A stretch of DNA of 64,000 nucleotides from Bradyrhizobium stylosanthis. Lineage in GTDB: Bacteria > Pseudomonadota > Alphaproteobacteria > Rhizobiales > Xanthobacteraceae. Shown piece by piece: positions 17,922 to 26,687 of the stretch (the first letter of the stretch is position 1; each line of letters starts with the position of its first letter). Under the pieces are notes generated by a model. The model had not been told where the DNA came from. It did no database searches and saw only the letters and a program-made list of their open reading frames with translations. The DNA lies in the NCBI RefSeq assembly GCF_001641335.1, contig NZ_LVEM01000006.1:372300-436299 (forward strand), given 5' to 3'. A program made the translations under genes and the position numbers.

Positions 17922-19616
17922 ATGTCGAAGAAGTCCCTGTTCAAGGCGCTGACCGAGACCGGCCCACTGATCGCGCTGGGGACGGCGCTTGCGATATTGG
18001 TCTCGATCGCGGGTCCGGCTTCCGCGCAGTTCTTCAACTTCCCCGGCTTCGGCGGTCCGCCGCAGCGCCAGGCCCCAGCGCCGCGCCAAGGCGGAGGTGG
18101 AGGCGGCGGCTGGTTCGGCGGCGACTTCTTCGCGCCGTTCCAGCAGCAACAGCCGCAGGCGCCGCGCCAGGATTTTTCGCGCGCGCCATCGCCTGCCAAG
18201 CGCGACACCATTCCCGACAAGAACGTGCTGGTGATCGGCGATGCCATGGCCGACTGGCTCGCCTATGGCCTCGAGGACGCCTACACCGAGCAGCCCGACA
18301 TGGGCGTCATCCGCAAGCACAAGACCACGTCCGGCCTGATCAAGTATCAGCCGAAGGGCGAGCCATCGGATTGGACCGCGGCCGCGAGAGGCATTCTCGA
18401 GACCGAGAAGCCCGACGTGATCGTGGTCATGCTCGGCCTCAACGATCGCATCGCGATCCGCGAGCCTGTCGCCGACAAGTCGGACAAGGACAAAGACAAA
18501 GATAAGAAGAACGACAAGGGTGCGCGCGCCAAGCAGCCGGCTAAGCCCGGCGATGCCAAGCCCGACGCCGCCGCCAAGCCGGACGACAAGCCTGCCGATG
18601 CCGACCTGCCGCAGGATGATGCCGACAACGCCGACACGCCCGCGGCGGCGCCGGAAAAGACGGCGCGCAATCCGAATGGCCTCTACGAATTCCGCGACGA
18701 GCGCTGGGTCGAGCTCTACACCAAGAAGGTCGAGGAGCTCGCAGGCGTCCTGAAGGCCAAGGGCGTACCGGTGCTCTGGGTCGGCCTGCCCGCGATCCGC
18801 GGACAGAAGGGAACGGCGGACATGCTGTTCCTGGATTCGCTCTATCGCGAAGGCGCGGCCAAGGCCGGCATCACCTATGTCGATGTCTGGGACGGCTTTG
18901 TCGACGAGGCCGGCCGCTTCCTGCAGAAGGGCCCGGACTTCGAAGGCCAGATCCGCCAGCTCCGCAGCTCCGATGGCGTCTTCTTCACAAAGCCCGGCGC
19001 GCGCAAGCTCGCCCATTATGTCGAGCGCGAGATCACGCGCCTGCTCGCCGGGCGCTCCGGCCCGATCGCGCTGCCGAGCGAGCCTGCGACGCCCGACACC
19101 AGTGCCGAGCCCGGCAAGCCCGCGCCGCGCCCGCTCGCCGGACCGATCGTGCCGCTGGTCGCGGCCTCGATCTCGGCCGATCAATTGCTGGGCGGCCCGG
19201 GCTCGCGTCCCGCCGCCGTCGATGCGCTCGCCGCAAAAACGATGGTGAAGGGTGAGCCGCTGGCGGCGCCCGCCGGCCGCGCCGACGATTATGCCTGGCC
19301 GCGCCGCGAAGTCGGCCGCGAACAGGCCAAGGGCGATACGCCGATGGCGGCGACGACGCCTGATGGCGGCGCCGCTCAGGGCACGCCGGGCGCAGCCGCT
19401 GCGATCGCACCGCCAAAGCTTGCACCGAAGAAGCCGCCGGTGGTGCAGCAGCAGCCGGCGCAGGCCACGCCGTCATTCCGGGATTTCTTCGGCTTCGGCT
19501 CGCCGCAGCCTGCGCCGCGGCAAATGACGCCGGCACCGGGACCGCGCAATCCGAATCCCACCCCTGGGATTCCGCGCCCGCCGGGTAACGTCGGGCGATC
19601 GGCGGAAATCAGGTAG
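17922..19616 (+). CDS. DUF459 SGNH-fold protein with altered catalytic residues
   Basis: 564 residues: signal peptide (about 1-36), Gly/Gln/Pro-rich linker (40-95), an SGNH-hydrolase-like domain (about 98-375) interrupted by a Lys/Asp/Ala-rich low-complexity insert (about 187-245), and a long Pro/Ala-rich tail. The block I motif reads GDAMAD (106-111) where a GDS serine is expected, and the C-terminal block reads DGVFFT (351-356) where D-x-x-H is expected, so the catalytic serine and histidine both appear lost; block III GLND (172-175) is kept. It is an exported, perhaps cell-wall-linked protein that may bind rather than hydrolyse its ligand. The membership in DUF459 is my reading of the sequence. 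Confidence 0.8.
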   Translation: MSKKSLFKALTETGPLIALGTALAILVSIAGPASAQFFNFPGFGGPPQRQAPAPRQGGGGGGGWFGGDFFAPFQQQQPQAPRQDFSRAPSPAKRDTIPDKNVLVIGDAMADWLAYGLEDAYTEQPDMGVIRKHKTTSGLIKYQPKGEPSDWTAAARGILETEKPDVIVVMLGLNDRIAIREPVADKSDKDKDKDKKNDKGARAKQPAKPGDAKPDAAAKPDDKPADADLPQDDADNADTPAAAPEKTARNPNGLYEFRDERWVELYTKKVEELAGVLKAKGVPVLWVGLPAIRGQKGTADMLFLDSLYREGAAKAGITYVDVWDGFVDEAGRFLQKGPDFEGQIRQLRSSDGVFFTKPGARKLAHYVEREITRLLAGRSGPIALPSEPATPDTSAEPGKPAPRPLAGPIVPLVAASISADQLLGGPGSRPAAVDALAAKTMVKGEPLAAPAGRADDYAWPRREVGREQAKGDTPMAATTPDGGAAQGTPGAAAAIAPPKLAPKKPPVVQQQPAQATPSFRDFFGFGSPQPAPRQMTPAPGPRNPNPTPGIPRPPGNVGRSAEIR

Positions 19617-19625
19617 TTGATCGCA

Positions 19626-19747
19626 TGTCCCGGACGCGGCGCAGCACCTCTTGGTGACGCGACGCAGAGCCGGGACTCGGCATCCCCGAAAAAGAATGGG
19701 CCCCGGCTCTGCGCAGCAGCGCTTTAGCGCTGCAGCGCGTCCGGGGC
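19626..19747. repeat. Palindromic intergenic repeat, family E copy 2
   Basis: Left arm TGTCCCGGACGCGGCGCAGCA, right arm GCTGCAGCGCGTCCGGGGCA; same family as 281-400. Confidence 0.8.
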
Positions 19748-19767
19748 ACAAAATGCGTGTTGATCGA

Positions 19768-20142
19768 CTAGCCGTAATAGCGCCAGCGCGGCGGCGGGCG
19801 GCGGGCGGGGCGTGACATCAGCAGCGCGAGCGCGAAGCCGATGCCGCCGGCGACCAGCAGCGAGCCGAGCGGGTTGTCCTTCACCTTCTTGGAAAGCGCC
19901 TGCGTGCCGTCGCGGAAGGTATCGCCGCTGTTGTCATAGGCGTCCTTGGCATAGCCGGCGGCGGTATCCGCGGCATCACGCACGGCATCCTTGGCCTGGC
20001 CGTAGAGATTCTGCACCGTGCCTGCGGCTTCGCGCGCCTTGCCCGATGCCTGCGTCTTGGCATCGCCTGCCATGTCTCCGATCGCGCCTTCCGCGCGTCC
20101 CGCATATTCCTTGGCCGATCCGACAATCCGATCCGTGTCCAT
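19768..20142 (-). CDS. CsbD-like stress protein with C-terminal membrane helix
   Basis: 124 residues. The N-terminal half (MDTDRIVGSAKEYAGRAEGAIGD) follows the CsbD pattern of repeated G-x-A-x-x-x-x-G helices; it is followed by a Lys/Asp/Ala amphipathic region and a C-terminal NPLGSLLVAGGIGFALALLMS helix, ending in Arg/Pro residues. The C-terminal part resembles the ribosome- and membrane-associated ElaB/YqjD group. Such proteins are usually induced in stationary phase or envelope stress. No neighbour suggests a pathway; it is a single-gene unit. Confidence 0.75.
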   Translation of the reverse strand: MDTDRIVGSAKEYAGRAEGAIGDMAGDAKTQASGKAREAAGTVQNLYGQAKDAVRDAADTAAGYAKDAYDNSGDTFRDGTQALSKKVKDNPLGSLLVAGGIGFALALLMSRPARRPPPRWRYYG

Positions 20143-20240
20143 GATGCTCCTCCTCGGGGGTCAGCCCAAGTAACCGATCAGGAGCAGCGCAGTTCCAAGC
20201 CGCGACGAAAGTGTAGCGCGGAGGGAGCACGGAATTCGGA

Positions 20241-20312
20241 GCCCGGGTGAGCACAGCGACACCCGGGAACGGTGCGAGCAAAGCCCCGGATGTCGCTGCG
20301 CTCACCCGGGCT
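20241..20312. repeat. Palindromic intergenic repeat, family F copy 1
   Basis: Left GCCCGGGTGAGCACAGCGAC, right GTCGCTGCGCTCACCCGGGC. A second, variant copy is at 44896-44961. Confidence 0.8.
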
Positions 20313-20321
20313 ACCGGATCG

Positions 20322-21059
20322 CTACAAAATCAGCCCGCCATCGACGACCAGCGTCTGGCCGATGATGTAGGACGACAGCGGCGAGGCCAGGAACAAGGCC
20401 GCGCCCGCCATGTCGGCCGGCGTGCCCAGCCGTCGCAGCGGGATGCGCGCGAGCGCGCCTTCGAGCCGCTTGGGATTGTCGGTCGTCACCTTCGTCATCT
20501 TGGTGTCGACGAGGCCGGGCGCGATGCCGTTAACGCGGATGCCGTCCTCGGCCCAGGCCTCGCCCAGCGTCCGCGTCAATCCGACCGCGCCGGTCTTCGA
20601 AGCGTTGTAGGCGGGATTGCCCATCGTGGAATGATAGGCCGCGGTGGAGGACACCATGATCAGCGATCCCCGCGTGTCCCGCAGCATGGAATGAAATCTC
20701 GTCGCGCAGGCCATCAGGCTCATGAGATTGACCTCCACGACCTTGCGGAAGCCGGCCATCTCGAACTCGCCTCGGCGATAGAGCACCGCGCCTTGCGCAA
20801 GCACCAGGATGTCGAGTCGATCAAAGGACGGATCGAACGCCTCGATCGCACCGGGGTTGCCGACATCGAGCTGCGCGTAAGCGAGCCCTGCGAGATCTGA
20901 ACCTTCTTCCGCGGAATATTCCGCTGCGCGAGCACGCGTGCCGCAAACCGCAACTGCCGCGCCCCTCGCGCGAAAAGCTTGCGCGATGCCGTTGCCGATG
21001 CCGCTGGAACCGCCGACGACCAGCACCTGCTTGCCCGAAAAATCCAGCTCGTTCGCCAT
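20322..21059 (-). CDS. SDR-family oxidoreductase
   Basis: A short-chain dehydrogenase of 245 residues. It shows the dinucleotide-binding motif VVGGSSGIG, catalytic serine in MVSSTAAYHS and YNASK (Tyr and Lys of the active site), and the C-terminal LVVDGGLIL. The usual NNAG is replaced by AQGA (in LVLAQGAVLY), an uncommon variation. The start at 21059 is preceded by GGGAGGTGCG. Its substrate is unknown; sequence resembles 3-oxoacyl-ACP reductase or gluconate dehydrogenase-type SDRs. It is divergent from a second SDR 97 bp away, and they may share a regulator and a catabolic pathway with the dioxygenase at 22206. Confidence 0.88.
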   Translation of the reverse strand: MANELDFSGKQVLVVGGSSGIGNGIAQAFRARGAAVAVCGTRARAAEYSAEEGSDLAGLAYAQLDVGNPGAIEAFDPSFDRLDILVLAQGAVLYRRGEFEMAGFRKVVEVNLMSLMACATRFHSMLRDTRGSLIMVSSTAAYHSTMGNPAYNASKTGAVGLTRTLGEAWAEDGIRVNGIAPGLVDTKMTKVTTDNPKRLEGALARIPLRRLGTPADMAGAALFLASPLSSYIIGQTLVVDGGLIL

Positions 21060-21156
21060 CGCGCACCTCCCTTTTGTTTTGCTTGTTTGACCTGTCTGCG
21101 GATCGATGCCAGCCTTGTCAATCACAACAACAAGCAAGACGCCGCGAGGAAACAGC

Positions 21157-21936
21157 ATGACGGAGTTCAGGGAGCTCAGCCGGTCGGTGAAGGGCCTGAC
21201 CGTTCTCGTGACGGGGGCGGCGAGCGGCATGGGGCGCGCGACCGCGCGCGTCTTCGCACGCGAGGGCGCCAACGTTGCCGTCACCGACTATGACGAGCAG
21301 GGCGCGCATGCGGTCGCGACGGAGATCGCGACGAGTGGTGGCGTGGCGAAGGCCTGGAAGCTCGATGTCGCCGACGGCGGCGAGATCAAGCGCGTGGTCG
21401 GCGATGTCGCCGCGCATTTCGGCGGGCTCGATATCGTCGTCAACAATGCGGGCATCTCCGTGCGCGTCGCAATCGACGACGAGGCTTACGAAGACGCCTG
21501 GGCCAAAGGCATCGCCGTGATGCTGACCGCGCATCCGCGCATCGTCCGCGCCGCGCTGCCGCATCTGCGCAAGTCGAAGAGCCCGCGCATCGTCAACATC
21601 GCCTCGACCGAGGCGCTGGGCGCGACCGCGCTGCACAGCCCCTATTCGGCGGCGAAGGGCGGCGTCGCGAGCCTCACCCGTTCGCTGGCGGTGGAGCTCG
21701 GCCGCGAAGGCATCACCGTCAACTGCATCTGCCCGGGCCCGATCCGCACCGCCATCACCGACCGCATCTCGGAAGAGCACAAGACCATCTACGCCAAGCG
21801 CCGCACCGCCCTCGGCCGCTACGGTGATCCCGAAGAGGTCGCGCACATGACGCTGAGCCTGTGCCTGCCGGCGGCCTCGTTCCTCACCGGCGCGGTGATT
21901 CCGGTCGACGGCGGGTTGATGGCAAGGAACGCGTAG
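21157..21936 (+). CDS. SDR-family oxidoreductase
   Basis: 259 residues with VTGAASGMGRATARVF (cofactor loop), VNNAGIS, the serine in IASTEALGA and YSAAK, ending with IPVDGGLMARNA. All catalytic elements are canonical. It probably oxidises or reduces a hydroxyl/keto group with NAD(P); substrate unknown. The start at 21157 (MTEFRELS) has GCGAGGAAA upstream. It is divergent from the SDR at 20322 and is followed, across a repeat, by a TfdA-like dioxygenase on the same strand. Confidence 0.88.
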   Translation: MTEFRELSRSVKGLTVLVTGAASGMGRATARVFAREGANVAVTDYDEQGAHAVATEIATSGGVAKAWKLDVADGGEIKRVVGDVAAHFGGLDIVVNNAGISVRVAIDDEAYEDAWAKGIAVMLTAHPRIVRAALPHLRKSKSPRIVNIASTEALGATALHSPYSAAKGGVASLTRSLAVELGREGITVNCICPGPIRTAITDRISEEHKTIYAKRRTALGRYGDPEEVAHMTLSLCLPAASFLTGAVIPVDGGLMARNA

Positions 21937-21998
21937 GCCCGGCGAACGCATGGCATCGCGCAAGAGGTGTCCACCGGGGACACCGACAATATCCACGA

Positions 21999-22084
21999 CG
22001 TCATGCCCGGGCTTGTCCCGGCCATTCACGCCTTGCCGCGCGGCATGAAGAACGTGGATGCCCGGGACAAGCCCGGGCATGACG
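21999..22084. repeat. Palindromic intergenic repeat, family B copy 2
   Basis: CGTCATGCCCGGGCTTGTCC on the left and GACAAGCCCGGGCATGACG on the right, with an inner stem. Same family as 5883-5975. Confidence 0.88.
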
Positions 22085-22205
22085 GACCGCTTGTGAATGT
22101 TCAAAGGCAGCCATGCGCACCCAGCGTTGACAACCACGGATGCGAGAGTAGCCTTTTAGGCCAGCAGAGCGGGACCAACCGCTCGCGGCACCGGGAGAGA
22201 ACGCC

Positions 22206-23093
22206 ATGACGATCGCCATCCGTCAGCTTCAGAAACATTTCGTCGGCGAGGTTTCGGGCCTCGACCTGCGCAAGCCTCTCACACCGGAGGAAGCGCGCGA
22301 GGTCGAGGCCGCCATGGACAAATACGCGGTGCTCGTCTTTCATGACCAGGACATCAGCGACGAGCAGCAGATGGCGTTTGCGCTGAACTTCGGGCAGCGC
22401 GAGGACGCGCGCGGCGGCACGGTGACCAAGGAGAAGGATTACCGGCTGCAGTCCGGCCTCAACGACGTCTCCAATCTCGGCAAGGACGGCAAGCCGCTCG
22501 CCAAGGACAGCCGCGCGCATCTGTTCAATCTCGGCAATTGCCTGTGGCATTCCGACAGCTCGTTCCGCCCGATCCCGGCAAAATTCTCGCTGCTGTCGGC
22601 GCGAGTGGTGAATCCGAAGGGCGGCAACACCGAGTTCGCCGACATGCGCGCGGCCTATGACGCGCTGGACGATGAGACCAAGGCGGAGATCGAGGATCTC
22701 GTCTGCGAGCACTCGCTGATGTATTCGCGGGGATCGCTCGGCTTCACCGAATACACGGATGACGAGAAGGAGATGTTCAAGCCGGTGCTGCAGCGGCTGG
22801 TGCGGACCCATCCCGTGCATCGCCGCAAGTCGCTTTACCTGTCATCGCATGCCGGCAAGGTCGTCAGCATGAGCCTGCCCGAAGGACGCCTGTTGCTGCG
22901 CGATCTCAACGAACACGCGACGCAAGCCGAGTTCGTCTACGTCCACAAATGGAAGCTGCATGACCTCGTGATGTGGGACAACCGCCAGACCATGCACCGC
23001 GTGCGCCGCTACGACCAGTCGCAGCCCCGCGATATGCGCAGGGCAACCGTCGCGGGCACCGAGCCGACGGTGCAGCAGCAGGCGGCGGAGTAG
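22206..23093 (+). CDS. TauD/TfdA-family alpha-ketoglutarate-dependent dioxygenase
   Basis: 295 residues of the Fe(II)/2-oxoglutarate dioxygenase family. The iron ligands are visible as LWHSDSSF (HxD, about residues 117-119) and the distal histidine in MWDNRQTMHRV (about 262), with an arginine (RRYD) nearby for the 2-oxoglutarate carboxylate. The start MTIAIRQLQKHFVGEVSGLDL is typical. Members oxidise taurine, alkyl sulfates or aryloxyalkanoates; this one looks closer to TfdA than TauD (KEKDYRLQSGLNDVSNLGKDG region), and TfdA-alpha types are known from Bradyrhizobium, but the substrate cannot be fixed from sequence. An upstream SDR on the same strand is 269 bp away. Confidence 0.9.
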   Translation: MTIAIRQLQKHFVGEVSGLDLRKPLTPEEAREVEAAMDKYAVLVFHDQDISDEQQMAFALNFGQREDARGGTVTKEKDYRLQSGLNDVSNLGKDGKPLAKDSRAHLFNLGNCLWHSDSSFRPIPAKFSLLSARVVNPKGGNTEFADMRAAYDALDDETKAEIEDLVCEHSLMYSRGSLGFTEYTDDEKEMFKPVLQRLVRTHPVHRRKSLYLSSHAGKVVSMSLPEGRLLLRDLNEHATQAEFVYVHKWKLHDLVMWDNRQTMHRVRRYDQSQPRDMRRATVAGTEPTVQQQAAE

Positions 23094-23141
23094 GCTGAGC
23101 AATCAGCCTTAGGTCAGGAGCCATACAGCCTCAACGAATTC

Positions 23142-23228
23142 CGTCATTGCGAGCGCAGCGAAGCAATCCAGAATGCCTCCGCGGAGACAGTCTGGATTGC
23201 TTCGTCGCAAGGGCTCCTCGCAATGACG
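23142..23228. repeat. REP-like palindrome, family A copy 3 (87 bp, inverted)
   Basis: Begins CGTCATTGCGAGCGCAGCG and ends AGGGCTCCTCGCAATGACG, i.e. the reverse orientation of the copies at 2248 and 4878. Confidence 0.9.
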
Positions 23229-23260
23229 ATGGGGCGAGAGCTACGCCAAGCCGCTACCAG

Positions 23261-23905
23261 CTACGCGTGCCCGGCCTCGTTCGAGAGCATGCCGGGGTCG
23301 ATGCCGATCTTGCGCAGGGCGCGGCCGTATTTCTCGTCGACGTCGTCGCCGAAGATCAGGTCCGCGTCGGCATCGCAATGCAGCCAGCCGTTACTCTGGA
23401 TCTCGGTCTCGAGCTGTCCCGGCGCCCAGCCGGCATAGCCGAGCGCGAGGATGGCGTGCTTGGGACCGGATCCGTTGGCGATCGCGCGCAGGATGTCCAC
23501 GGTCGCGGTGAGGCAGACGCCGTCGTCGATACGCAACGTCGCCTTCTCGATGTAGAAGTCGCTGGAATGCAGCACGAAGCCGCGGCCGGTGTCGACGGGA
23601 CCGCCTTGCAGCACCTTCATGCTCTCGGCATTCCCCGGCAGCTTGATGTGCTCGCCCTTCTTGATGATGCCGAGCTGCTGCAGCAGTTCGGGGAAATCGA
23701 TGCTGCCTGCCGGATGGTTGACGATGATGCCCATGGCACCTTCGGCGGAGTGGGCGCAGAGATAGATCACCGAGCGTTCGAAGCGGGGATCGCCCATCAC
23801 GGGCATCGCGATCAGGAGGCGGCCGTCGAGGTAACCGGCCGAATTGGGGAGCGCGACACCCGCGCCGCGGGTGCCTTCGCCCATCCTCTTGCCAGTAGGA
23901 GCCAT
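23261..23905 (-). CDS. YqgE/AlgH family protein (UPF0301)
   Basis: 214 residues with the family features [23 protein letters not shown] near the N-terminus, [30 protein letters not shown] in the middle and [16 protein letters not shown] further on. AlgH was described as affecting alginate regulation in Pseudomonas, but the molecular function is unknown. The first 14 residues are a polar extension before the conserved core. It is divergent from the DsbD-domain gene at 24048, an arrangement common in alphaproteobacteria. Confidence 0.93.
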   Translation of the reverse strand: MAPTGKRMGEGTRGAGVALPNSAGYLDGRLLIAMPVMGDPRFERSVIYLCAHSAEGAMGIIVNHPAGSIDFPELLQQLGIIKKGEHIKLPGNAESMKVLQGGPVDTGRGFVLHSSDFYIEKATLRIDDGVCLTATVDILRAIANGSGPKHAILALGYAGWAPGQLETEIQSNGWLHCDADADLIFGDDVDEKYGRALRKIGIDPGMLSNEAGHA

Positions 23906-24047
23906 CGCTGAAGCACTCCGGTTTCAATTCCTATCCTGATGTCGGGCCGGGCCGCTGTCAAATCAAGGCTTGCCGAGATTTGATTCGAGTGCATCCATCA
24001 CAAGCAATTCAATGGTTTGCCCCGGGGTGACCCTGTAAAGACGTGCC

Positions 24048-24887
24048 ATGCTCACACAAGTTCCCCTGCGTGCGGCGATTGGCGTCGTGACAACCCTGTT
24101 TGCGTCGTCGCTGGCGCTAGCCGCTCGTGCCGACGACGCCTCACCCTGGCAGCGTGACGGACATTCCGCGGTGCGGCTGCTCGCGGGGTCGCGCAGCGGC
24201 GCCGTGCTGCTCGGCGGTATCGCCTTCCAGCTCCAGCCCGGCTGGAAGACCTATTGGCGCATGCCCGGCGATTCCGGCGTCCCGCCGCGGTTCGACTTCT
24301 CCAAGTCGGACAATGTCGAAGCGGTGACGGTGATGTGGCCGGCGCCGCTGAAATTCGACGACGGCGCGGGCGGCCATTCGATCGGCTATCACGACCAGGT
24401 CGTGCTGCCGCTGCGCATCGTCGCCAAGGCCGCCGACAAGCCGGTGACCCTGCGCGCCGAGATCAACTATGCGGTGTGCGAGAAGCTCTGCATTCCCGTC
24501 GAGGCCAATGCCGAGCTCGGCTTCAACAGCGTCGCCTCGACCGAGGACGCGAACCTGCGTGCCGCGCTCGACACCGTGCCGAAACCCGCCACGATCGGCG
24601 ATCCCAACCAGCTGACCATCCGCGACGTCAAGCGTGACGGGCCCAAGAACGTGATCGTCGACGTGGTCGCGCCCGACAGCCGCAACGTCCATCTCTACGT
24701 GGAAGGGCCGACGCCCGATTGGGCGTTGCCCATTCCCGCACCGGTCAAGGAGAGCCCGGCCGGCGTGAAGCGCTTCTCGTTCGAGCTCGACGGACTACCC
24801 CCGGGCGCCAAGCCCGACGGCGCGGCGCTGAAGTTCACGCTGGTCGGGCCGGACAAGTCATACGAGTTCAATACGAACCTGGACTAA
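24048..24887 (+). CDS. DsbD N-terminal-domain-like periplasmic protein
   Basis: 279 residues: signal peptide (about 1-29), then a DsbD-alpha-like domain with WKTYWRMPGDSGVPPRF, the strands that follow and the dicysteine C-x3-C in VCEKLCIPVEA. In full DsbD this domain passes reducing equivalents from the membrane to periplasmic partners. Here neither the eight-helix membrane domain nor a thioredoxin domain is attached, so it would need a separate membrane partner (CcdA-like). The spacing of the two cysteines differs from CXXC. The YqgE gene lies divergent upstream. Confidence 0.85.
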   Translation: MLTQVPLRAAIGVVTTLFASSLALAARADDASPWQRDGHSAVRLLAGSRSGAVLLGGIAFQLQPGWKTYWRMPGDSGVPPRFDFSKSDNVEAVTVMWPAPLKFDDGAGGHSIGYHDQVVLPLRIVAKAADKPVTLRAEINYAVCEKLCIPVEANAELGFNSVASTEDANLRAALDTVPKPATIGDPNQLTIRDVKRDGPKNVIVDVVAPDSRNVHLYVEGPTPDWALPIPAPVKESPAGVKRFSFELDGLPPGAKPDGAALKFTLVGPDKSYEFNTNLD

Positions 24888-24888
24888 T

Positions 24889-25039
24889 CGTCGTCCCGGC
24901 CCCGGCTGTCGTCCTGGACAAGCGAAGCGCAGATCCAAGACCCATTACCCCAGGACGCAGTTTGGCGAAGGCTGGTAACCGGGAATCTTCGTCAAATTTT
25001 TCCCTGGGGTAATGGGTCCTGGCTTTCGCCAGGACGACG
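24889..25039. repeat. Palindromic intergenic repeat, family C copy 2
   Basis: Starts CGTCGTCCCGGC, has CAAGACCCATTACCCCAGG and TGGGGTAATGGGTCCTGG as inner arms, and ends CAGGACGACG. Same family as 15119 and 51509. Confidence 0.8.
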
Positions 25040-25107
25040 AGGCACCCAACCGAATCTTAACGAATGGTTGCTAATCCCCAAGCCTACCGCAGCAAGCCTG
25101 CCGCAGC

Positions 25108-26499
25108 ATGCGGAACGCCTGGGGACTCTTCGTGGCCGTGATGGATGCACAACCCGCAACGACCGGACCGGCCGGGCTGATCGCGCGGCTGCGGGCCAGG
25201 CTCACGGGCGGATCGAGCGAGGCGTCGCTGACGCGGCGGCTGGCGGGCACCATCTTCATCATCCGCGTGATCAGCGCAGGCCTCGCCTATTTCTCGCAGG
25301 TGCTGCTCGCGCGCTGGATGGGCACCTCCGACTACGGCATCTATGTCTATGTCTGGACCTGGGTGCTGCTGCTCGGCAGCATGATGGATTTCGGCATCTC
25401 GGCGTCCGCGCAGAAGATCATTCCGGAATACCGCACCAGCGGCGCGCATGCGCTGCTGCGCGGCTTTCTCTCCGGCAGCCGCTGGCTGACCTTTGCCGCC
25501 TCCGCGCTGGTGTCGCTTGGCCTTGCCGGCCTCGTCAGGCTGCTCTCGCCCTGGATCAATCCGGCCGAGGTGCTGCCGCTCTATATCGGCTGCATGACGC
25601 TGCCGGCTTTCGTCGTCGCCAACACCCAGGACGGCATCGCGCGCTCGCATGACTGGATGCAGCTCGGCCTGATGCCGCAATTCATCATCCGCCAGGGGCT
25701 GATCATCGGCATCACGGCCGGCGCGTTCCTGCTCGGCTACCATCTCGGCGCGGTCGCGGCGATGGTGGCGAGCGCGGGCGCTGTGTGGATCGCGATGACC
25801 GGGCAGATGGTGGTGCTGAACCGCAAGCTCGCCGGGCACATCGAGCCCGGACCGAAGGCCTATGACGTCAGGGGCTGGCTCGCCATCTCGTTGCCGATCC
25901 TGCTGGTCGAGAGCTTCTACCTGCTGCTGTCCTACACCGACGTGCTGGTGCTGCAGCAATTCCGCCCCTCCGACGAGGTCGGTGTCTACTTCGCCGTGGT
26001 GAAGACGCTGGCGCTGGTGTCGTTCATTCATTACGCGATGTCGGCGACGACCGCGCATCGCTTCGCCGAATACAATGCGCTCGGTGACAAGGCACGCCTG
26101 TCGGCTTACGTCGCGCACGCCATCAACTGGACGTTCTGGCCGTCGCTGGCGGCGACCATCGTGCTGCTCGCGCTCGGCAAGCCGCTGCTCTGGCTGTTCG
26201 GGCCGCAATTTGTGATCGGCTACGACATCATGTTCGTCGCCGCCATCGGCCTCGTGGTGCGCGCCGCGATCGGGCCGGTCGAGCGCCTGCTCAACATGCT
26301 GGGCGAGCAGCGGATCTGCGCCCTCGCCTACGCCCTGGCCTTCGTGATGAACCTGGTGCTCTGCCTGATCCTGGTGCCGCGTTACGGCGGCCATGGCGCC
26401 GCGGCCGCGACGTCGATTTCGCTGACCTTCGAAACGGTCCTGCTGTTCTGGATCGTGCGGCAGCGCCTGGGGCTGCACGTGCTGGCGTTCCGCAGATAG
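25108..26499 (+). CDS. Polysaccharide/oligosaccharide flippase (MOP superfamily)
   Basis: 463 residues with twelve or more predicted membrane helices, beginning LARRLAGTIFIIRVISAGLAYFSQVLLARWMG after a short polar N-terminus. The segment LARWMGTSDYGIYVYVWTW, followed by paired helices and the ending LFWIVRQRLGLHVLAF, is typical of Wzx/RfbX-like proteins that flip lipid-linked oligosaccharides. No glycosyltransferase genes stand beside it. The start is uncertain: ATG at 25141 (MDAQPATT) is an alternative 11 codons later. Confidence 0.82.
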   Translation: MRNAWGLFVAVMDAQPATTGPAGLIARLRARLTGGSSEASLTRRLAGTIFIIRVISAGLAYFSQVLLARWMGTSDYGIYVYVWTWVLLLGSMMDFGISASAQKIIPEYRTSGAHALLRGFLSGSRWLTFAASALVSLGLAGLVRLLSPWINPAEVLPLYIGCMTLPAFVVANTQDGIARSHDWMQLGLMPQFIIRQGLIIGITAGAFLLGYHLGAVAAMVASAGAVWIAMTGQMVVLNRKLAGHIEPGPKAYDVRGWLAISLPILLVESFYLLLSYTDVLVLQQFRPSDEVGVYFAVVKTLALVSFIHYAMSATTAHRFAEYNALGDKARLSAYVAHAINWTFWPSLAATIVLLALGKPLLWLFGPQFVIGYDIMFVAAIGLVVRAAIGPVERLLNMLGEQRICALAYALAFVMNLVLCLILVPRYGGHGAAAATSISLTFETVLLFWIVRQRLGLHVLAFRR

Positions 26500-26687
26500 G
26501 CGCTGTGAGCCCTGCCCTTACGAGGGAACGGCTGTTTCGCCGGAAGTTGCAAAAAGAGGCGAAACTCCTGCTCATTCTGGGTCGGCAGCATGATTTTTCT
26601 TATTCCATCCAAGTAGTTGCACCTCAGGGAAAGTTTATTCTACGTCATATTGCTCAACCGACGCGATAAACCTAAGATTCCCTGGAC

